64,000 bases of DNA from Scrofimicrobium sp. R131 (GTDB lineage Bacteria; Actinomycetota; Actinomycetes; Actinomycetales; Actinomycetaceae). A program made the translations under genes and the position numbers. Of this stretch, positions 7,924-16,310 are shown piece after piece. The stretch spans positions 2,108,001-2,172,000 of the forward strand of contig NZ_CP138335.1 in NCBI RefSeq assembly GCF_040256745.1, read 5' to 3'. The notes beneath the pieces were generated by a model. The model had not been told where the DNA came from. It searched no databases and was given only the letters and a program-made list of their open reading frames with translations. Position 1 is the first letter of the stretch. Every line of letters starts with the position of its first letter.

Positions 7924-8838
7924 ATGAGTGAAGGAGCTGGCCGCTACGCCCCGTCCCCCTCGGGTCCCCTGCACATTGGGAACCTGCGCACCGCCCTGGT
8001 GGCCTGGGTGATGGCGCGGCAAACCGGCCGCCGCTTCTGGCTCCGAATTGAGGACATTGACCCGCACCGGACCGGGGCCGCTGACCAGCAAATTGCCGAG
8101 CTGGCCAGCCTGGGCCTGGACTGGGACGGCCCGGTCCTGACGCAGACTTCCCGCCTCGCCCGCTACGACGAGGTGCTGGCCGAGCTGGCGGAGCGGGACC
8201 AGCTGTTTGAGTGCTACTGCACCCGGCGGGAAATTGCCGAGGCGACCCGCGCGCCCCACACTCCCCCGCACCACTACCCGGGCACCTGCGCCCACCTGAG
8301 TGAGGCGGAGCGGCAGGAGCGCCGCGCCCAACTCGGGGATCGGGCCCCGGCCCTCCGGCTCCGCTCGCCCAAACGCGACTGGACCGTTCACGACGAGTTC
8401 TTCGGCGACTATTCGGGCCCGGTCGACTCGTTTGTCCTCCGCCGGGGCGACGGCGCCCCCGCCTACAACCTGGCCTGCGTGGTCGACGACGGTGAGACGG
8501 GGGTGGATCAGGTGGTCCGCGGGGCCGACCTGCTGCCCACCTCGCCCGGGCAGGCCTACCTGGCGCAGCTGCTCGGCTACCGCACCCCGACCTACGCCCA
8601 CGTGCCGCTGGTGGTGAACAGTGCTGGTCAACGCCTGGCCAAGCGGGACGGCGCGGTCACCCTGGAGGACCTGGGCTGGCCGACCGAGCGGGTGCTGGAG
8701 TTGCTGACCGGATCCCTCGGCGGACCCGCGGTCACCAGCCTGGCGGAATTTCGCAACACTTTCACCCCCGCAGACCTGCCGCTGGTCCCCTATGAGTTTG
8801 GCGTCACAACGGGACTTCGGCCCCACCGGGGCGGTTGA
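7924..8838 (+). CDS. gluQ: Glutamyl-Q tRNA(Asp) synthetase
   Basis: A GluRS-like enzyme lacking the anticodon-binding domain, which attaches glutamate to queuosine-34 of tRNA-Asp. The 304-aa length fits. The class I HIGH motif appears as SGPLHIGNLRTAL at the N-terminus, the lid is degenerate (LAKRDGAVTL), and a zinc-type Cys/His cluster (CYC...H...C) lies around residues 98-125. The ATG at 7924 is preceded by an in-frame GTG at 7918. It is transcribed divergently from the metNIQ operon. Confidence 0.85.
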   Translation: MSEGAGRYAPSPSGPLHIGNLRTALVAWVMARQTGRRFWLRIEDIDPHRTGAADQQIAELASLGLDWDGPVLTQTSRLARYDEVLAELAERDQLFECYCTRREIAEATRAPHTPPHHYPGTCAHLSEAERQERRAQLGDRAPALRLRSPKRDWTVHDEFFGDYSGPVDSFVLRRGDGAPAYNLACVVDDGETGVDQVVRGADLLPTSPGQAYLAQLLGYRTPTYAHVPLVVNSAGQRLAKRDGAVTLEDLGWPTERVLELLTGSLGGPAVTSLAEFRNTFTPADLPLVPYEFGVTTGLRPHRGG

Positions 8839-8843
8839 GTTCG

Positions 8844-8849
8844 TACACT
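8844..8849 (+). promoter_or_regulatory. Putative -10 element, leaderless start
   Basis: TACACT ends 6 nt before the ATG at 8856, inside the region just after the gluQ stop. The spacing puts the transcription start at the A of ATG. No Shine-Dalgarno is present. Confidence 0.45.
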
Positions 8850-8855
8850 GGACGT

Positions 8856-9164
8856 ATGTTATTTGCATTTTCGATTGCCCCCGCGACGTCCGACCAGCCC
8901 GACGGCTCCATGGCTCACATTGTGGCCCGGGCCGTGAAAGTCGTCAACGACTCGGGCCTGCCCACCGAAACCAACTCGATGTTCACCATTGTGGAAGGCG
9001 AGTGGGATCAGGTAATGCCCGTGATCAAGCGCGCCTGCGACGCAGTGGCGGAAGTGTCGCCCCGGGTCTCGCTGGTGCTGAAAGCAGACCTGCGCCCCGG
9101 CCAGGTCGACGCCATGCACGGCAAAGTTGAGCGCCTGAACGCAGAGTTGGCCCAGCATGAGTGA
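8856..9164 (+). CDS. Thiamine-binding protein, MTH1187/YkoF family
   Basis: A 102-aa protein with a ferredoxin-like fold of the MTH1187 type, a family in which thiamine binding has been described. Landmarks are AFSIAPA at the N-terminus, LPTETNSMFTIVEGEWDQVM, VSPRVSLVLKADLRPG, and a C-terminal helix with KVERLN. The ATG at 8856 is preceded by a -10-like TACACT and no ribosome site. The stop codon overlaps the start of the P450 gene by 8 bp, so the two are translationally linked. Confidence 0.8.
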   Translation: MLFAFSIAPATSDQPDGSMAHIVARAVKVVNDSGLPTETNSMFTIVEGEWDQVMPVIKRACDAVAEVSPRVSLVLKADLRPGQVDAMHGKVERLNAELAQHE

Positions 9165-10224
9165 CTGCCCGATTCAGCTGGACGGGGACGGGACGGTTCA
9201 GGTCAACGACCACGCCCTGGTGACCGAGATTGCCCGGGACGACCGGACGTTCTCCAGCGCGGTTTCCCGCTTCCTGCAGGTCCCCAACGGGATGGACGGC
9301 AAGTACCACACGGCGTTTCGCGCCCTGGTGGACCGGTACCTGAGCCCGCGGCGCGTCGCCGAACTGCAGGCCGGAACCCGCCAGCTGGCCGAGGAAGTGG
9401 TGGCGGAGGCGGTGGCCGGCTCCAACGCGATCGACGCGGTGGAACTGGGGGCCCAGTTTGCCGTTCGCGGCTCCTGCGCCTGGCTGGGTTGGCCGCGCGA
9501 ACTGGAGGCGGAACTGCTCCGGTGGGTCCACGCCAACTTTGCGGCCACCCGCTCCGGGGAACTGGAGAAGACGGCCGAGGTGGCCCGCTGGTACAACGAG
9601 ATCATCACCTCGCTGCTGAAATTCCGGCGCGAACACCCGACCGACGACGTCACCACCGAGCTGATGCAGGACCGGTCGCTGGGGCGCGCGCTCACCGACG
9701 AGGAGATCACCTCGATTCTGCGCAACTGGACCGGGGGCGACCTGGGCACCATGGCCCAGTGCGTTGGCGTGGTCGTCGCCTACCTGGCCGACAACCCGCA
9801 CCTGCAGCAGCGTCTGCGCACCGGCGTTTCCGACGCGGAATGGCAGGCGGTGCTGGATGAGATCATGCGCCTGGACGATCCGTTTATGGCCAGTCGACGG
9901 GTGGCCACCCGCGACGTCACCGTGGGCGACACCCAGGTGCAGGCCGGCCAGCGACTCCGGCTGAACTGGACGGCCGCCAACCAGGACCCGGAAGTGTTCG
10001 GCGAGCAGCGTTTCGACCCGGCCGGTCACGCCGAGTTCAACCTGGTGTGGGGCACCGGCCGCCACGCCTGCCCGGGACGAGATTTGGGCACCATGCAGCT
10101 GCGCGAGCTGATCCAAGCTTTGCTGGCCGCGACCCGAATGATTGAGCCGGCGATGGATGGGGCGCGGGTGCGGTCCGAACCGCCAGCGGGCGGCTACGAC
10201 TCGGTCCCGGTCTGGTTGAACTGA
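9157..10224 (+). CDS. Cytochrome P450
   Basis: A 355-aa heme monooxygenase-type protein, shorter than the usual 400 residues because the N-terminal region is reduced. The heme loop GTGRHACPGRDL near residue 300 has the axial cysteine. The ExxR motif is in LDEIMRLDDPF. The oxygen-binding I helix reads NWTGGDLGTM, a variant also known in some actinobacterial P450s. The substrate is unknown. It overlaps the thiamine-binding gene by 8 bp, and no ferredoxin or reductase gene is next to it. Confidence 0.88.
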   Translation: MSDCPIQLDGDGTVQVNDHALVTEIARDDRTFSSAVSRFLQVPNGMDGKYHTAFRALVDRYLSPRRVAELQAGTRQLAEEVVAEAVAGSNAIDAVELGAQFAVRGSCAWLGWPRELEAELLRWVHANFAATRSGELEKTAEVARWYNEIITSLLKFRREHPTDDVTTELMQDRSLGRALTDEEITSILRNWTGGDLGTMAQCVGVVVAYLADNPHLQQRLRTGVSDAEWQAVLDEIMRLDDPFMASRRVATRDVTVGDTQVQAGQRLRLNWTAANQDPEVFGEQRFDPAGHAEFNLVWGTGRHACPGRDLGTMQLRELIQALLAATRMIEPAMDGARVRSEPPAGGYDSVPVWLN

Positions 10225-10239
10225 GGCAGCGGTTAAAGA

Positions 10240-10276
10240 GCGGAACCCCCGCACGGTGGGTCTCACCGGCAGGGGC
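10240..10276 (-). terminator. Terminator-like hairpin after tRNA-Arg
   Basis: Downstream of the tRNA on the minus strand, CCCC-tgc-CGGTG pairs with CACCG-tgc-GGGG around a 5-nt loop, followed by a weak CTCTTT. The stem has an internal 3x3 mismatch, so it is only terminator-like. Confidence 0.4.
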
Positions 10277-10281
10277 TGCTG

Positions 10282-10354
10282 CGCGCCCGAAGGGACTCGA
10301 ACCCCCAACCTTCTGATCCGTAGTCAGATGCTCTATCCATTGAGCTACGGGCGC
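10282..10354 (-). tRNA. tRNA-Arg(ACG)
   Basis: Minus-strand cloverleaf of 73 nt. The acceptor GCGCCCG (10348-10354) pairs with CGGGCGC (10283-10289). The anticodon stem TCTGA/TCAGA carries loop CTACGGA, anticodon ACG; the T arm has GGTTCGAGT. CCA is not encoded. Its A34 is the target of TadA, encoded at 4482-4997. Confidence 0.95.
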
Positions 10355-10477
10355 ATGGCCGCTAGGCCTCATCAAGAATAAGCAGATGCAGGCGCAGATG
10401 CCAAATCGCTGTTCTGCGATACGGATCACTGTAACGCGCCGGACAGAACCGCGACAACACGAAGGGTCCAAATTTCA

Positions 10478-10483
10478 TAGACT
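10478..10483 (+). promoter_or_regulatory. Putative -10 element, leaderless start of hisS
   Basis: TAGACT ends 6 nt before the ATG at 10490. There is no ribosome-binding sequence, so a leaderless mRNA is inferred. Confidence 0.45.
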
Positions 10484-10489
10484 GGGATC

Positions 10490-11752
10490 ATGGCTAATCC
10501 TGTGGTTCCTGCCCGCGGCATGCGCGACATCATGCCCGCAGAGAAGAAGAAGCGCGATCGGGTGCTGGGCATCATTCGTGACGTGTACCGGCAAGCAGGC
10601 TTCGATGAGATCGAAACTCCGGCGGTGGAGCCGCTGACCCGCCTCCTGTCCAACCAGGGCGGCGAGAACGAAAAGATGATCTTTGAGATCATGCGGCGCG
10701 GCCTGCCCGCCGACGAACCGGTGATCGCCCGCGATGCCTCCGACCTGGGGCTGCGCTACGACCTGACGGTCCCGCTGACCCGCTTCTACGCCACCCACGC
10801 GGCGGAGCTGCCCCGCGTGTTCCGCGCCCTGCAGACCGGTCCCGTCTGGCGGGCCGAGCGCCCCCAAAAGGGACGGTTCCGCCAGTTCCGCCAGTGCGAC
10901 ATCGACATTATTGGGGACGAGCACATCACGGCCGAGGTGGACCTGCTGGTGACGACGCTGGCCGCTTTCTCTGCCCTGGGGATGGCCGAAGACATCCGGG
11001 TGCTGCTGGGGGATCGCCGCTTCCTGGTGGACCTGCTCACCGCGGTCGGGGTGGAGTCCGAACACCACGATGCGGCCCTGATCGCCCTGGACAAGAGCGA
11101 CAAGATCGGCGCCGACGGGGTGCGGGCCGAGCTGCTGGAGCGGGGCCTGTGCACCCCGGACCAGGCCGACGAGCTGGTCTCGCTGAACATCGACGCCGAG
11201 GCGGCCCTGGCCGCGGGCGAGGTGAGCCTGCCCAGCGGGAAGACCGTCTCGCTGTACGACCTGCCCGCCATCGTGGCGGCGGTTCGCGCCCTGGCCCCAA
11301 CCTGCCAGATTGAGTTTGACCCGACCCTGGTTCGGGGGATGGGCTACTACACCGGGCCCATTTTCGAGGTGGCCCACCGGTACCGGAACTTTTCGGTGGC
11401 CGGCGGGGGCCGCTACGACCACGTGGTCGGCAAGTGGCTGGGCCGGGAGGTGCCCGCCTGCGGCTTCTCGATTGGGTTTGAGCGGATCATCGACCTGGTG
11501 GACCTGCCCGAAGAGCAGGAGGACCGGGTGGCGCTGCTGTACAAGCCGGGTTCGGACCCGGTGCCGGTCTACCGCCTGCGCGCGGAACTGCAGGCCAGCG
11601 GTCACGCCGTGGGCCTGGTGGTGCCGCCGCGGCGCCTGGGCGGGCAGTTCTTCGAGTCGTTGGCGGCCGACGGGTACTCTCACTTTGTCGACTCGCGCCG
11701 GGAGGACGCCACTTTGGACGATTTGCGCCCGGTCCAGCGCGACCAGGACTAG
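10490..11752 (+). CDS. hisS: Histidyl-tRNA synthetase
   Basis: Class II synthetase charging tRNA-His, 420 aa. It begins with the family hallmark PVVPARGMRDIMPAE. Motif 2 is GPVWRAERPQKGRFRQF. The histidine-specific stretches are LVRGMGYYTGPIFEV and SVAGGGRYDHVVG, and motif 3 is CGFSIGFERI. A shortened C-terminal anticodon-binding domain follows. The start is leaderless (see the -10 at 10478). The gene stands alone between tRNA-Arg and purU. Confidence 0.95.
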   Translation: MANPVVPARGMRDIMPAEKKKRDRVLGIIRDVYRQAGFDEIETPAVEPLTRLLSNQGGENEKMIFEIMRRGLPADEPVIARDASDLGLRYDLTVPLTRFYATHAAELPRVFRALQTGPVWRAERPQKGRFRQFRQCDIDIIGDEHITAEVDLLVTTLAAFSALGMAEDIRVLLGDRRFLVDLLTAVGVESEHHDAALIALDKSDKIGADGVRAELLERGLCTPDQADELVSLNIDAEAALAAGEVSLPSGKTVSLYDLPAIVAAVRALAPTCQIEFDPTLVRGMGYYTGPIFEVAHRYRNFSVAGGGRYDHVVGKWLGREVPACGFSIGFERIIDLVDLPEEQEDRVALLYKPGSDPVPVYRLRAELQASGHAVGLVVPPRRLGGQFFESLAADGYSHFVDSRREDATLDDLRPVQRDQD

Positions 11753-11819
11753 CCCCACTTCGCCTCGGCCGGTGCCCGGGAAATTGTGAGCAGCGGTGAC
11801 CGGCCGGCGCCGGTTTCCC

Positions 11820-11825
11820 TATACT
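11820..11825 (+). promoter_or_regulatory. Putative -10 element, leaderless start of purU
   Basis: TATACT ends 7 nt before the ATG at 11833. No Shine-Dalgarno is present. Confidence 0.45.
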
Positions 11826-11832
11826 GCCTGTC

Positions 11833-12672
11833 ATGGAGCTAGTTCTGACCCTGACCTGTCCCGATCAGCCCGGCATTGTTCACGCGGTGACGGGGGCGAT
11901 CGCCAACCATGGCGGCAACATTTTGGAGTCGCAGCAGTACGGCGATGCCACGTCGAAGCGTTTCCACATGCGGGTGGAGGCGGAAGGGGTGGGCGAGGTG
12001 GATCAGCTTCGCTCCCAGTTGGGTGAGCTGGCCGCGAAGATGGACATGCGCTGGTCGCTGACGGAGGCGGGTCGGGCCGTTCCGACCATCATCATGGCCT
12101 CTAAGGAGGGGCATTGCCTGTCAGACCTGCTGTATCACACCCATGAGGGGCAGATCCCGATCGACGTGGTGGCCGTGGTGGCGAACCACGAGGATCTGCG
12201 GCCGCTGGCCGAGTTCTACCACACGCCGTTCCATCACATCCCGGTGACGAAGGAAACGAAGCACCAGGCCGAAGACCAGCTGATGGCGCTGCTGGAGGAA
12301 ACCGGGGCGGAGCTGATTGTCCTAGCCCGGTACATGCAGATCCTGTCGGATCGGGTGTGCGAGGCGATGGCCGGCCGGATTATCAACATTCACCACTCAT
12401 TCCTGCCGTCATTTAAGGGCGCCCGTCCCTACCAGCAGGCCCACGCCCGCGGGGTGAAACTGATTGGGGCGACCGCCCACTACGTCACCCCGGACCTGGA
12501 CGAGGGACCCATTATTGAGCAGGACGTCATCCGGGTCACCCACGCCGACTCGGTGCCGGAGTTGGTCTCGCAGGGCCAGGATGTGGAGCGCCGCGTCCTG
12601 TCCCGGGCCGTGCGCTGGCACGCGCAGAACCGGGTGCTGCTTAACGGGCACTCCACGGTCGTGTTCTCTTAG
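11833..12672 (+). CDS. purU: Formyltetrahydrofolate deformylase
   Basis: Hydrolyses 10-formyl-THF to THF and formate, balancing the one-carbon pool. The 279-aa protein has an N-terminal ACT domain (LTLTCPDQPGIVHAVTGAIA, to about residue 75) and a C-terminal formyltransferase domain. Active-site landmarks are NIHHSFLPSFKG (Asn, His) and TAHYVTPDLDEGPIIEQ (Asp). The apparently leaderless start is marked at 11820. The stop overlaps by 4 bp the convergent relic restriction gene. Confidence 0.93.
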   Translation: MELVLTLTCPDQPGIVHAVTGAIANHGGNILESQQYGDATSKRFHMRVEAEGVGEVDQLRSQLGELAAKMDMRWSLTEAGRAVPTIIMASKEGHCLSDLLYHTHEGQIPIDVVAVVANHEDLRPLAEFYHTPFHHIPVTKETKHQAEDQLMALLEETGAELIVLARYMQILSDRVCEAMAGRIINIHHSFLPSFKGARPYQQAHARGVKLIGATAHYVTPDLDEGPIIEQDVIRVTHADSVPELVSQGQDVERRVLSRAVRWHAQNRVLLNGHSTVVFS

Positions 12673-13271
12673 CCTTTCGGGGCGCCGGACGAACCCAACC
12701 CTTTGAAGCGTTCGACGAACTCGCTGAGCCGCTCAATCACCCGCTGTTTCAGCTTCAGGCGGGGGTTGCCCTTGGCGAAGCGGGAGACGGGCGGCAGCAG
12801 GTCGGAAATTTGGGTTCCGGTGGTGCGGAGCTCACCGTCGCGGAAGGACTCTTCGACCAGTCGCCGGGTCCGCTCTGGATCCAGTTTTTCTTCCGCAATG
12901 ATTCCGGCCAGTTCTTCCTCACGTTGCCGGGACACGTACTGCTGCCACTGAGCGTCGATCTCATCTGCCATTGAGACGGTGTCGACGAACCGTTCAATCA
13001 GGTCTTTCTTGTTCCGCAGGGACGGGCTGGAGTCAATGGCCCGGGTGATGTCAGCGCGGAACTCTTGGTCATGCTGTTGACCGCGGTCTTCCTGGTGCTG
13101 GCGCACCAACCGCAAAATGTAGTCGACGTTGATTTCGACCTGTTTGATCAGCTCAATCTCGAAGACGACGTCGTCGATGATGTCTTCTTTTTCCAGCTCG
13201 GCGGTGCGTCTGCGCTCATTACCCAGCACCTTCGCAAACTTCAATAGCAGCGACCCCGATCCGCACGCGGG
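12669..13271 (-). pseudogene. Relic type I R-M fragment: HsdM motif I fused to HsdR C-terminus
   Basis: An open frame of about 200 codons that cannot be a functional protein. It begins with PACGSGSLLLKFAKVLGNE, the SAM-binding motif I of HsdM. Without a stop it then continues into the C-terminal domain of an EcoR124-type HsdR (DDVVFEIELIKQVEINVDYI, KKDLIERFVDTVS, LPPVSRFAKG). An internal deletion therefore removed the rest of hsdM, hsdS and most of hsdR. The matching 5' half of hsdM lies 10 kb away at 23562-24253, so the pieces were once one minus-strand operon. The 3' end overlaps purU by 4 bp. Confidence 0.8.
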
Positions 13272-13275
13272 AACG

Positions 13276-13443
13276 CACAAGCGAGCAGATCGGATACAGA
13301 AATGGTTCGAGGCGTGGCTAAGCGATGAAGCAGATCAGGAAGCCAAACCCCTTCGCTTCAACGGAGAGTGGATAAAGAGCCGTCAGACTCGTCGTCTCAT
13401 GAAACTGGGTACGCCAGGCTGGTTATGCGTCAAGCCATCCTAG
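13276..13443 (+). other. Possible gene fragment at the left island edge
   Basis: The plus strand is open from the relic junction to a TAG at 13441-13443 and reads protein-like (RADRIQKWFEAWLSDE, LRFNGEWIKSRQTRRL, GTPGWLCVKPS). It has no start codon of its own and overlaps the end of gajB. It could be a 3' remnant of a gene lost during island insertion, or chance. Confidence 0.25.
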
Positions 13444-14691
13444 ATGAGCATCTTGAACCAGCGCTCGCGGTACATCTTTACGGAGCGCCAACCCGTTTCT
13501 TCCGCTAAATGGTTCAGCGGTGTCACCAGACCAATCCTTTTTCGCGCCATCCGACGCATCACTCTCGCACTCAGGAGGTTCCCACCATTCGATGGGGAGC
13601 GTCGGGTTATCCTGCAGGCGTTTGGTTAGCTTTTTCGAGTCAACGATGATGGCCACCGACAGCCTCGCTCGTGTGACGGCCACGTAGAAGCTGCATGCGC
13701 TCTTCGCTGCCATTGCTTTGCCTGTAGAGATGAGATCTAGCATCGGTTGCGTGGGGTAGATTATCACGCGGTCGTAGGTCAGCCCTTTGACCTGACCAAT
13801 GTTCGTAAATCCCAGATGATTGAGGTGCTTTCCTGACGCAGCGCTGCCACGCAGCAGAACCGCTCCATAGCGTTGAACGTAGTCGTTCAGATGCGGCTCG
13901 AGAACTAGGAAAACGCCATCATGTCCGGTGATTTCTTTATTGGCCGACGTTGTCGGCGCGAATCCCAGTTCTGGGGGAAAGATCGCGTCAGAGAAGCTCG
14001 CGATGGTCTGGTTAGACCTGAAAGTCGTGGTCATCTCTTCGATGGTGAGACGTTCACTTTTCTCATGGTCTCGGTACCAGCTCAATAACTGCAACCGATC
14101 TGCGTTCTTGTTTCTGGACGACATGAGGTCGCTGTCCAGCAAGGATTGCCGAACATCGCCAACCATGACTAAACGCAGGCTCGTAAAGTCGAGGAGTCGG
14201 GCCAGTATGTCCAGACTCTTGCGACTGATGTCTTGTACTTCATCGATGATGATCTCGTCGTAGATTCGACTCAGTCGATTCTCGACCTTGCCTTGTGCCG
14301 CTTCAGCCACCTTAACGGAGAGCTCAGGCAAGCTCTCTCGATAGATCGAGCCGTTAGAAGAGAAATAACGTGCTTCTCCTTTCAAGCGGAAGTGGTCCTT
14401 CGGATGCAGGTTGCGATCAAAAATGAACCCCGTGGGCCTGACTTCATCGAAGAGGCACGGCAGGTACGGGCGCACGTAATGCTTGATTAGGAACGCATAC
14501 CAGCCAATTACGTCAGGTACCTGGTCTGCGCTGCACGCGGCGGAGAGCCTCGATATCAGCTCCTCTTGCCCCGACTCGGTCAGGGTGATGATGAGCCTCC
14601 GCTTGGGCCTCTCCCGGTTTGCGCAGGCACGTACGATGCGCTCAGTCTTGCCCGAACCGGCGGCGGCGTGCACGAACAGGTGGTTGTTCAT
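13423..14691 (-). CDS. gajB: Gabija-type UvrD-like helicase (GajB-like)
   Basis: A 422-aa superfamily 1 helicase, the partner of the upstream OLD nuclease in Gabija anti-phage defence. Motifs in order: Walker A AAAGSGKT at 9-16, DEVQD at 150-154, VGDVRQ at 177-182, FRSN at 224-227, QVKGLTYDRVI at 300-310 and VAVTRAR at 337-343. The protein is close to the usual GajB size and much shorter than UvrD/PcrA. The ATG at 14691 overlaps the gajA stop as ATGA. The frame is open further upstream, but that part lies inside gajA. It is the last gene of the island operon. The Gabija call rests on the OLD plus UvrD pairing. Confidence 0.8.
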   Translation of the reverse strand: MNNHLFVHAAAGSGKTERIVRACANRERPKRRLIITLTESGQEELISRLSAACSADQVPDVIGWYAFLIKHYVRPYLPCLFDEVRPTGFIFDRNLHPKDHFRLKGEARYFSSNGSIYRESLPELSVKVAEAAQGKVENRLSRIYDEIIIDEVQDISRKSLDILARLLDFTSLRLVMVGDVRQSLLDSDLMSSRNKNADRLQLLSWYRDHEKSERLTIEEMTTTFRSNQTIASFSDAIFPPELGFAPTTSANKEITGHDGVFLVLEPHLNDYVQRYGAVLLRGSAASGKHLNHLGFTNIGQVKGLTYDRVIIYPTQPMLDLISTGKAMAAKSACSFYVAVTRARLSVAIIVDSKKLTKRLQDNPTLPIEWWEPPECESDASDGAKKDWSGDTAEPFSGRNGLALRKDVPRALVQDAHLGWLDA

Positions 14692-16310
14692 GAGCCTGCT
14701 GGCGTATCTGCCATGATCGCGACGATGGCCTCGCTGATGTATTTGGGAGCTGAAAGCTCTTCTGCAGTCTCGGCGAGCGCCAAAGCCGCGTCGGTCTTGT
14801 GGCTGGTCATCCACTTAAGGACATCATCACAATCCTGGACATCGAGCGACCGACGGATGACGTCCTCACCGTTCGCGTAAATCAACTGCGGTTCGAGGGT
14901 TTCACCACCCGCCACCTCTCCAACGTAGAGTTCACGTCGGCCATCAATGAGGTAGGCATTCAACTTCGCGCGAACGTCGTCAGGACTCTTGCCGTCGTTG
15001 TCTCGGATCGCCACCATGCGTTTGTCGAGCAGTGCCGCAAGCTCGAAACCACGCCTGAATGACGTACCACTAATCGACATGACATCGACACCCATGTCGA
15101 GGGGTTCCTTGTCGTATTTGTCCGAGAAGAAGCGATTGAACAGAATCTCATCAGATGGCCCTTCAACGAGCACCATTCGGTCGGCGAGCAGGATTCTCAG
15201 GGTGTCAAACCCAGAGAGCTTCCGAAAGTAAGCCGTGGTGGTAGCATCCATGTCACCGAGCTTGTGAATACCCCCGTTGCTCAGGAGCGCAAGCTGATCA
15301 ACACCCAACCGGTTGAGAACATACGAACTATGTGTAGTAATGAAAACCTGACGGTCGGCTGCCAGAGCACTGATCAGCTTGAGTAGTACCCGCAGGCGAG
15401 TGTGCGACAGGTGATTCTCTGGCTCCTCGACCAGCACATAGTTGCTCTTCGACGCAGTTCGATCCATCGCAAGTATCGTTTTCGCTATAGCTTGTTCACC
15501 TTGCCCAGACAGGCTGAACGGGATCGAATCTAGATCGGGCACGAGAGTTGCCTCCCACGACGCTGCCCGCGACTGGTCAACTTGCACGCCCACCGTAGGC
15601 CCCCGCAGACCTTCGGATTCCTGCGCTAACGAGCGATTCAGGTCGGTCAGTAGGTCTTGGCCGAGCTTTGAGCGCATCTTTCGGTACTCGACAGCGATAC
15701 CCGTACGCGCGCGCTCATCCAGGCGCTCCTCAAGCAATTGCTTCGTGTAGTAATCAAGTGCTCGCTCTGAACGGATCGTCTGGCCATCGATAACCACGAT
15801 ATTGATATCTTTGGGTTTCCTATACAAGGACGTTGAGTGGAAGTCGTGCCAGTCAAGCCGGTAGTACTCCACTGGCAGAACCCGTGGGCAATCTGGTTGC
15901 TCGAGATATGACTCCAATTCTTGCACATAGTCTTCATCTGGATGTGCATGCATCGTAACGCCGACTGAATCTTCCTTCGCCATATTGTGCATGCCGCGCA
16001 TCTTTTCGGCATCGCCGCGTTCCACATCCAAGTAGACGTCGATTCGGAACTCAGGGGGCTTCGGTTTTTTACCTGCTTCAAGGTCATCGAAGAACGCGAC
16101 TACCAGATCCTTGTTGAACCAGTACGGATTGAGTAGGTCACTTGCCCAACGACCACCGTTCAAGCGTCCCGTCAACACCATTGAGATAGCTTCAAGAATC
16201 GTGGATTTTCCAGCCTCGTTGCCACCAACAATGATGTTCATTTTCTCGTCAGGTTCAAAGATAAGCTCCTTGAAACAACGAAACCCCCGGATGTGAACCT
16301 TGGTAATCAC
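14688..16310 (-). CDS. gajA: Gabija-type OLD-family ATPase/TOPRIM endonuclease (GajA-like)
   Basis: A 540-aa protein with an N-terminal ABC-type ATPase and a C-terminal TOPRIM nuclease. Walker A GGNEAGKST is at 29-37, the signature LSGQGEQ at 267-273, Walker B VLVEEPENH at 292-300 and the H-loop THSS at 326-329. The TOPRIM domain has its glutamate in LVEGPSDE (381-388) and its acidic pair in RDNDG (436-440), so the metal site looks intact. In Gabija, GajA cuts DNA when nucleotide is depleted, with GajB acting alongside. The start overlaps the hsdS stop and the stop overlaps the gajB start, both as ATGA. Other OLD-based systems exist, but the helicase partner favours Gabija. Confidence 0.85.
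   Translation of the reverse strand: MITKVHIRGFRCFKELIFEPDEKMNIIVGGNEAGKSTILEAISMVLTGRLNGGRWASDLLNPYWFNKDLVVAFFDDLEAGKKPKPPEFRIDVYLDVERGDAEKMRGMHNMAKEDSVGVTMHAHPDEDYVQELESYLEQPDCPRVLPVEYYRLDWHDFHSTSLYRKPKDINIVVIDGQTIRSERALDYYTKQLLEERLDERARTGIAVEYRKMRSKLGQDLLTDLNRSLAQESEGLRGPTVGVQVDQSRAASWEATLVPDLDSIPFSLSGQGEQAIAKTILAMDRTASKSNYVLVEEPENHLSHTRLRVLLKLISALAADRQVFITTHSSYVLNRLGVDQLALLSNGGIHKLGDMDATTTAYFRKLSGFDTLRILLADRMVLVEGPSDEILFNRFFSDKYDKEPLDMGVDVMSISGTSFRRGFELAALLDKRMVAIRDNDGKSPDDVRAKLNAYLIDGRRELYVGEVAGGETLEPQLIYANGEDVIRRSLDVQDCDDVLKWMTSHKTDAALALAETAEELSAPKYISEAIVAIMADTPAGS

Noticed and set aside
7722-7925. 67-aa minus-strand ORF across the metN leader
   Set aside because: It covers the riboswitch elements, has no ribosome site and its sequence only reflects the RNA structure.
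13129-13443. Full 104-aa plus-strand ORF at the left island edge
   Set aside because: The first half is antisense to the relic HsdR; only the part after the junction (13276-13443) is kept, as a possible fragment.
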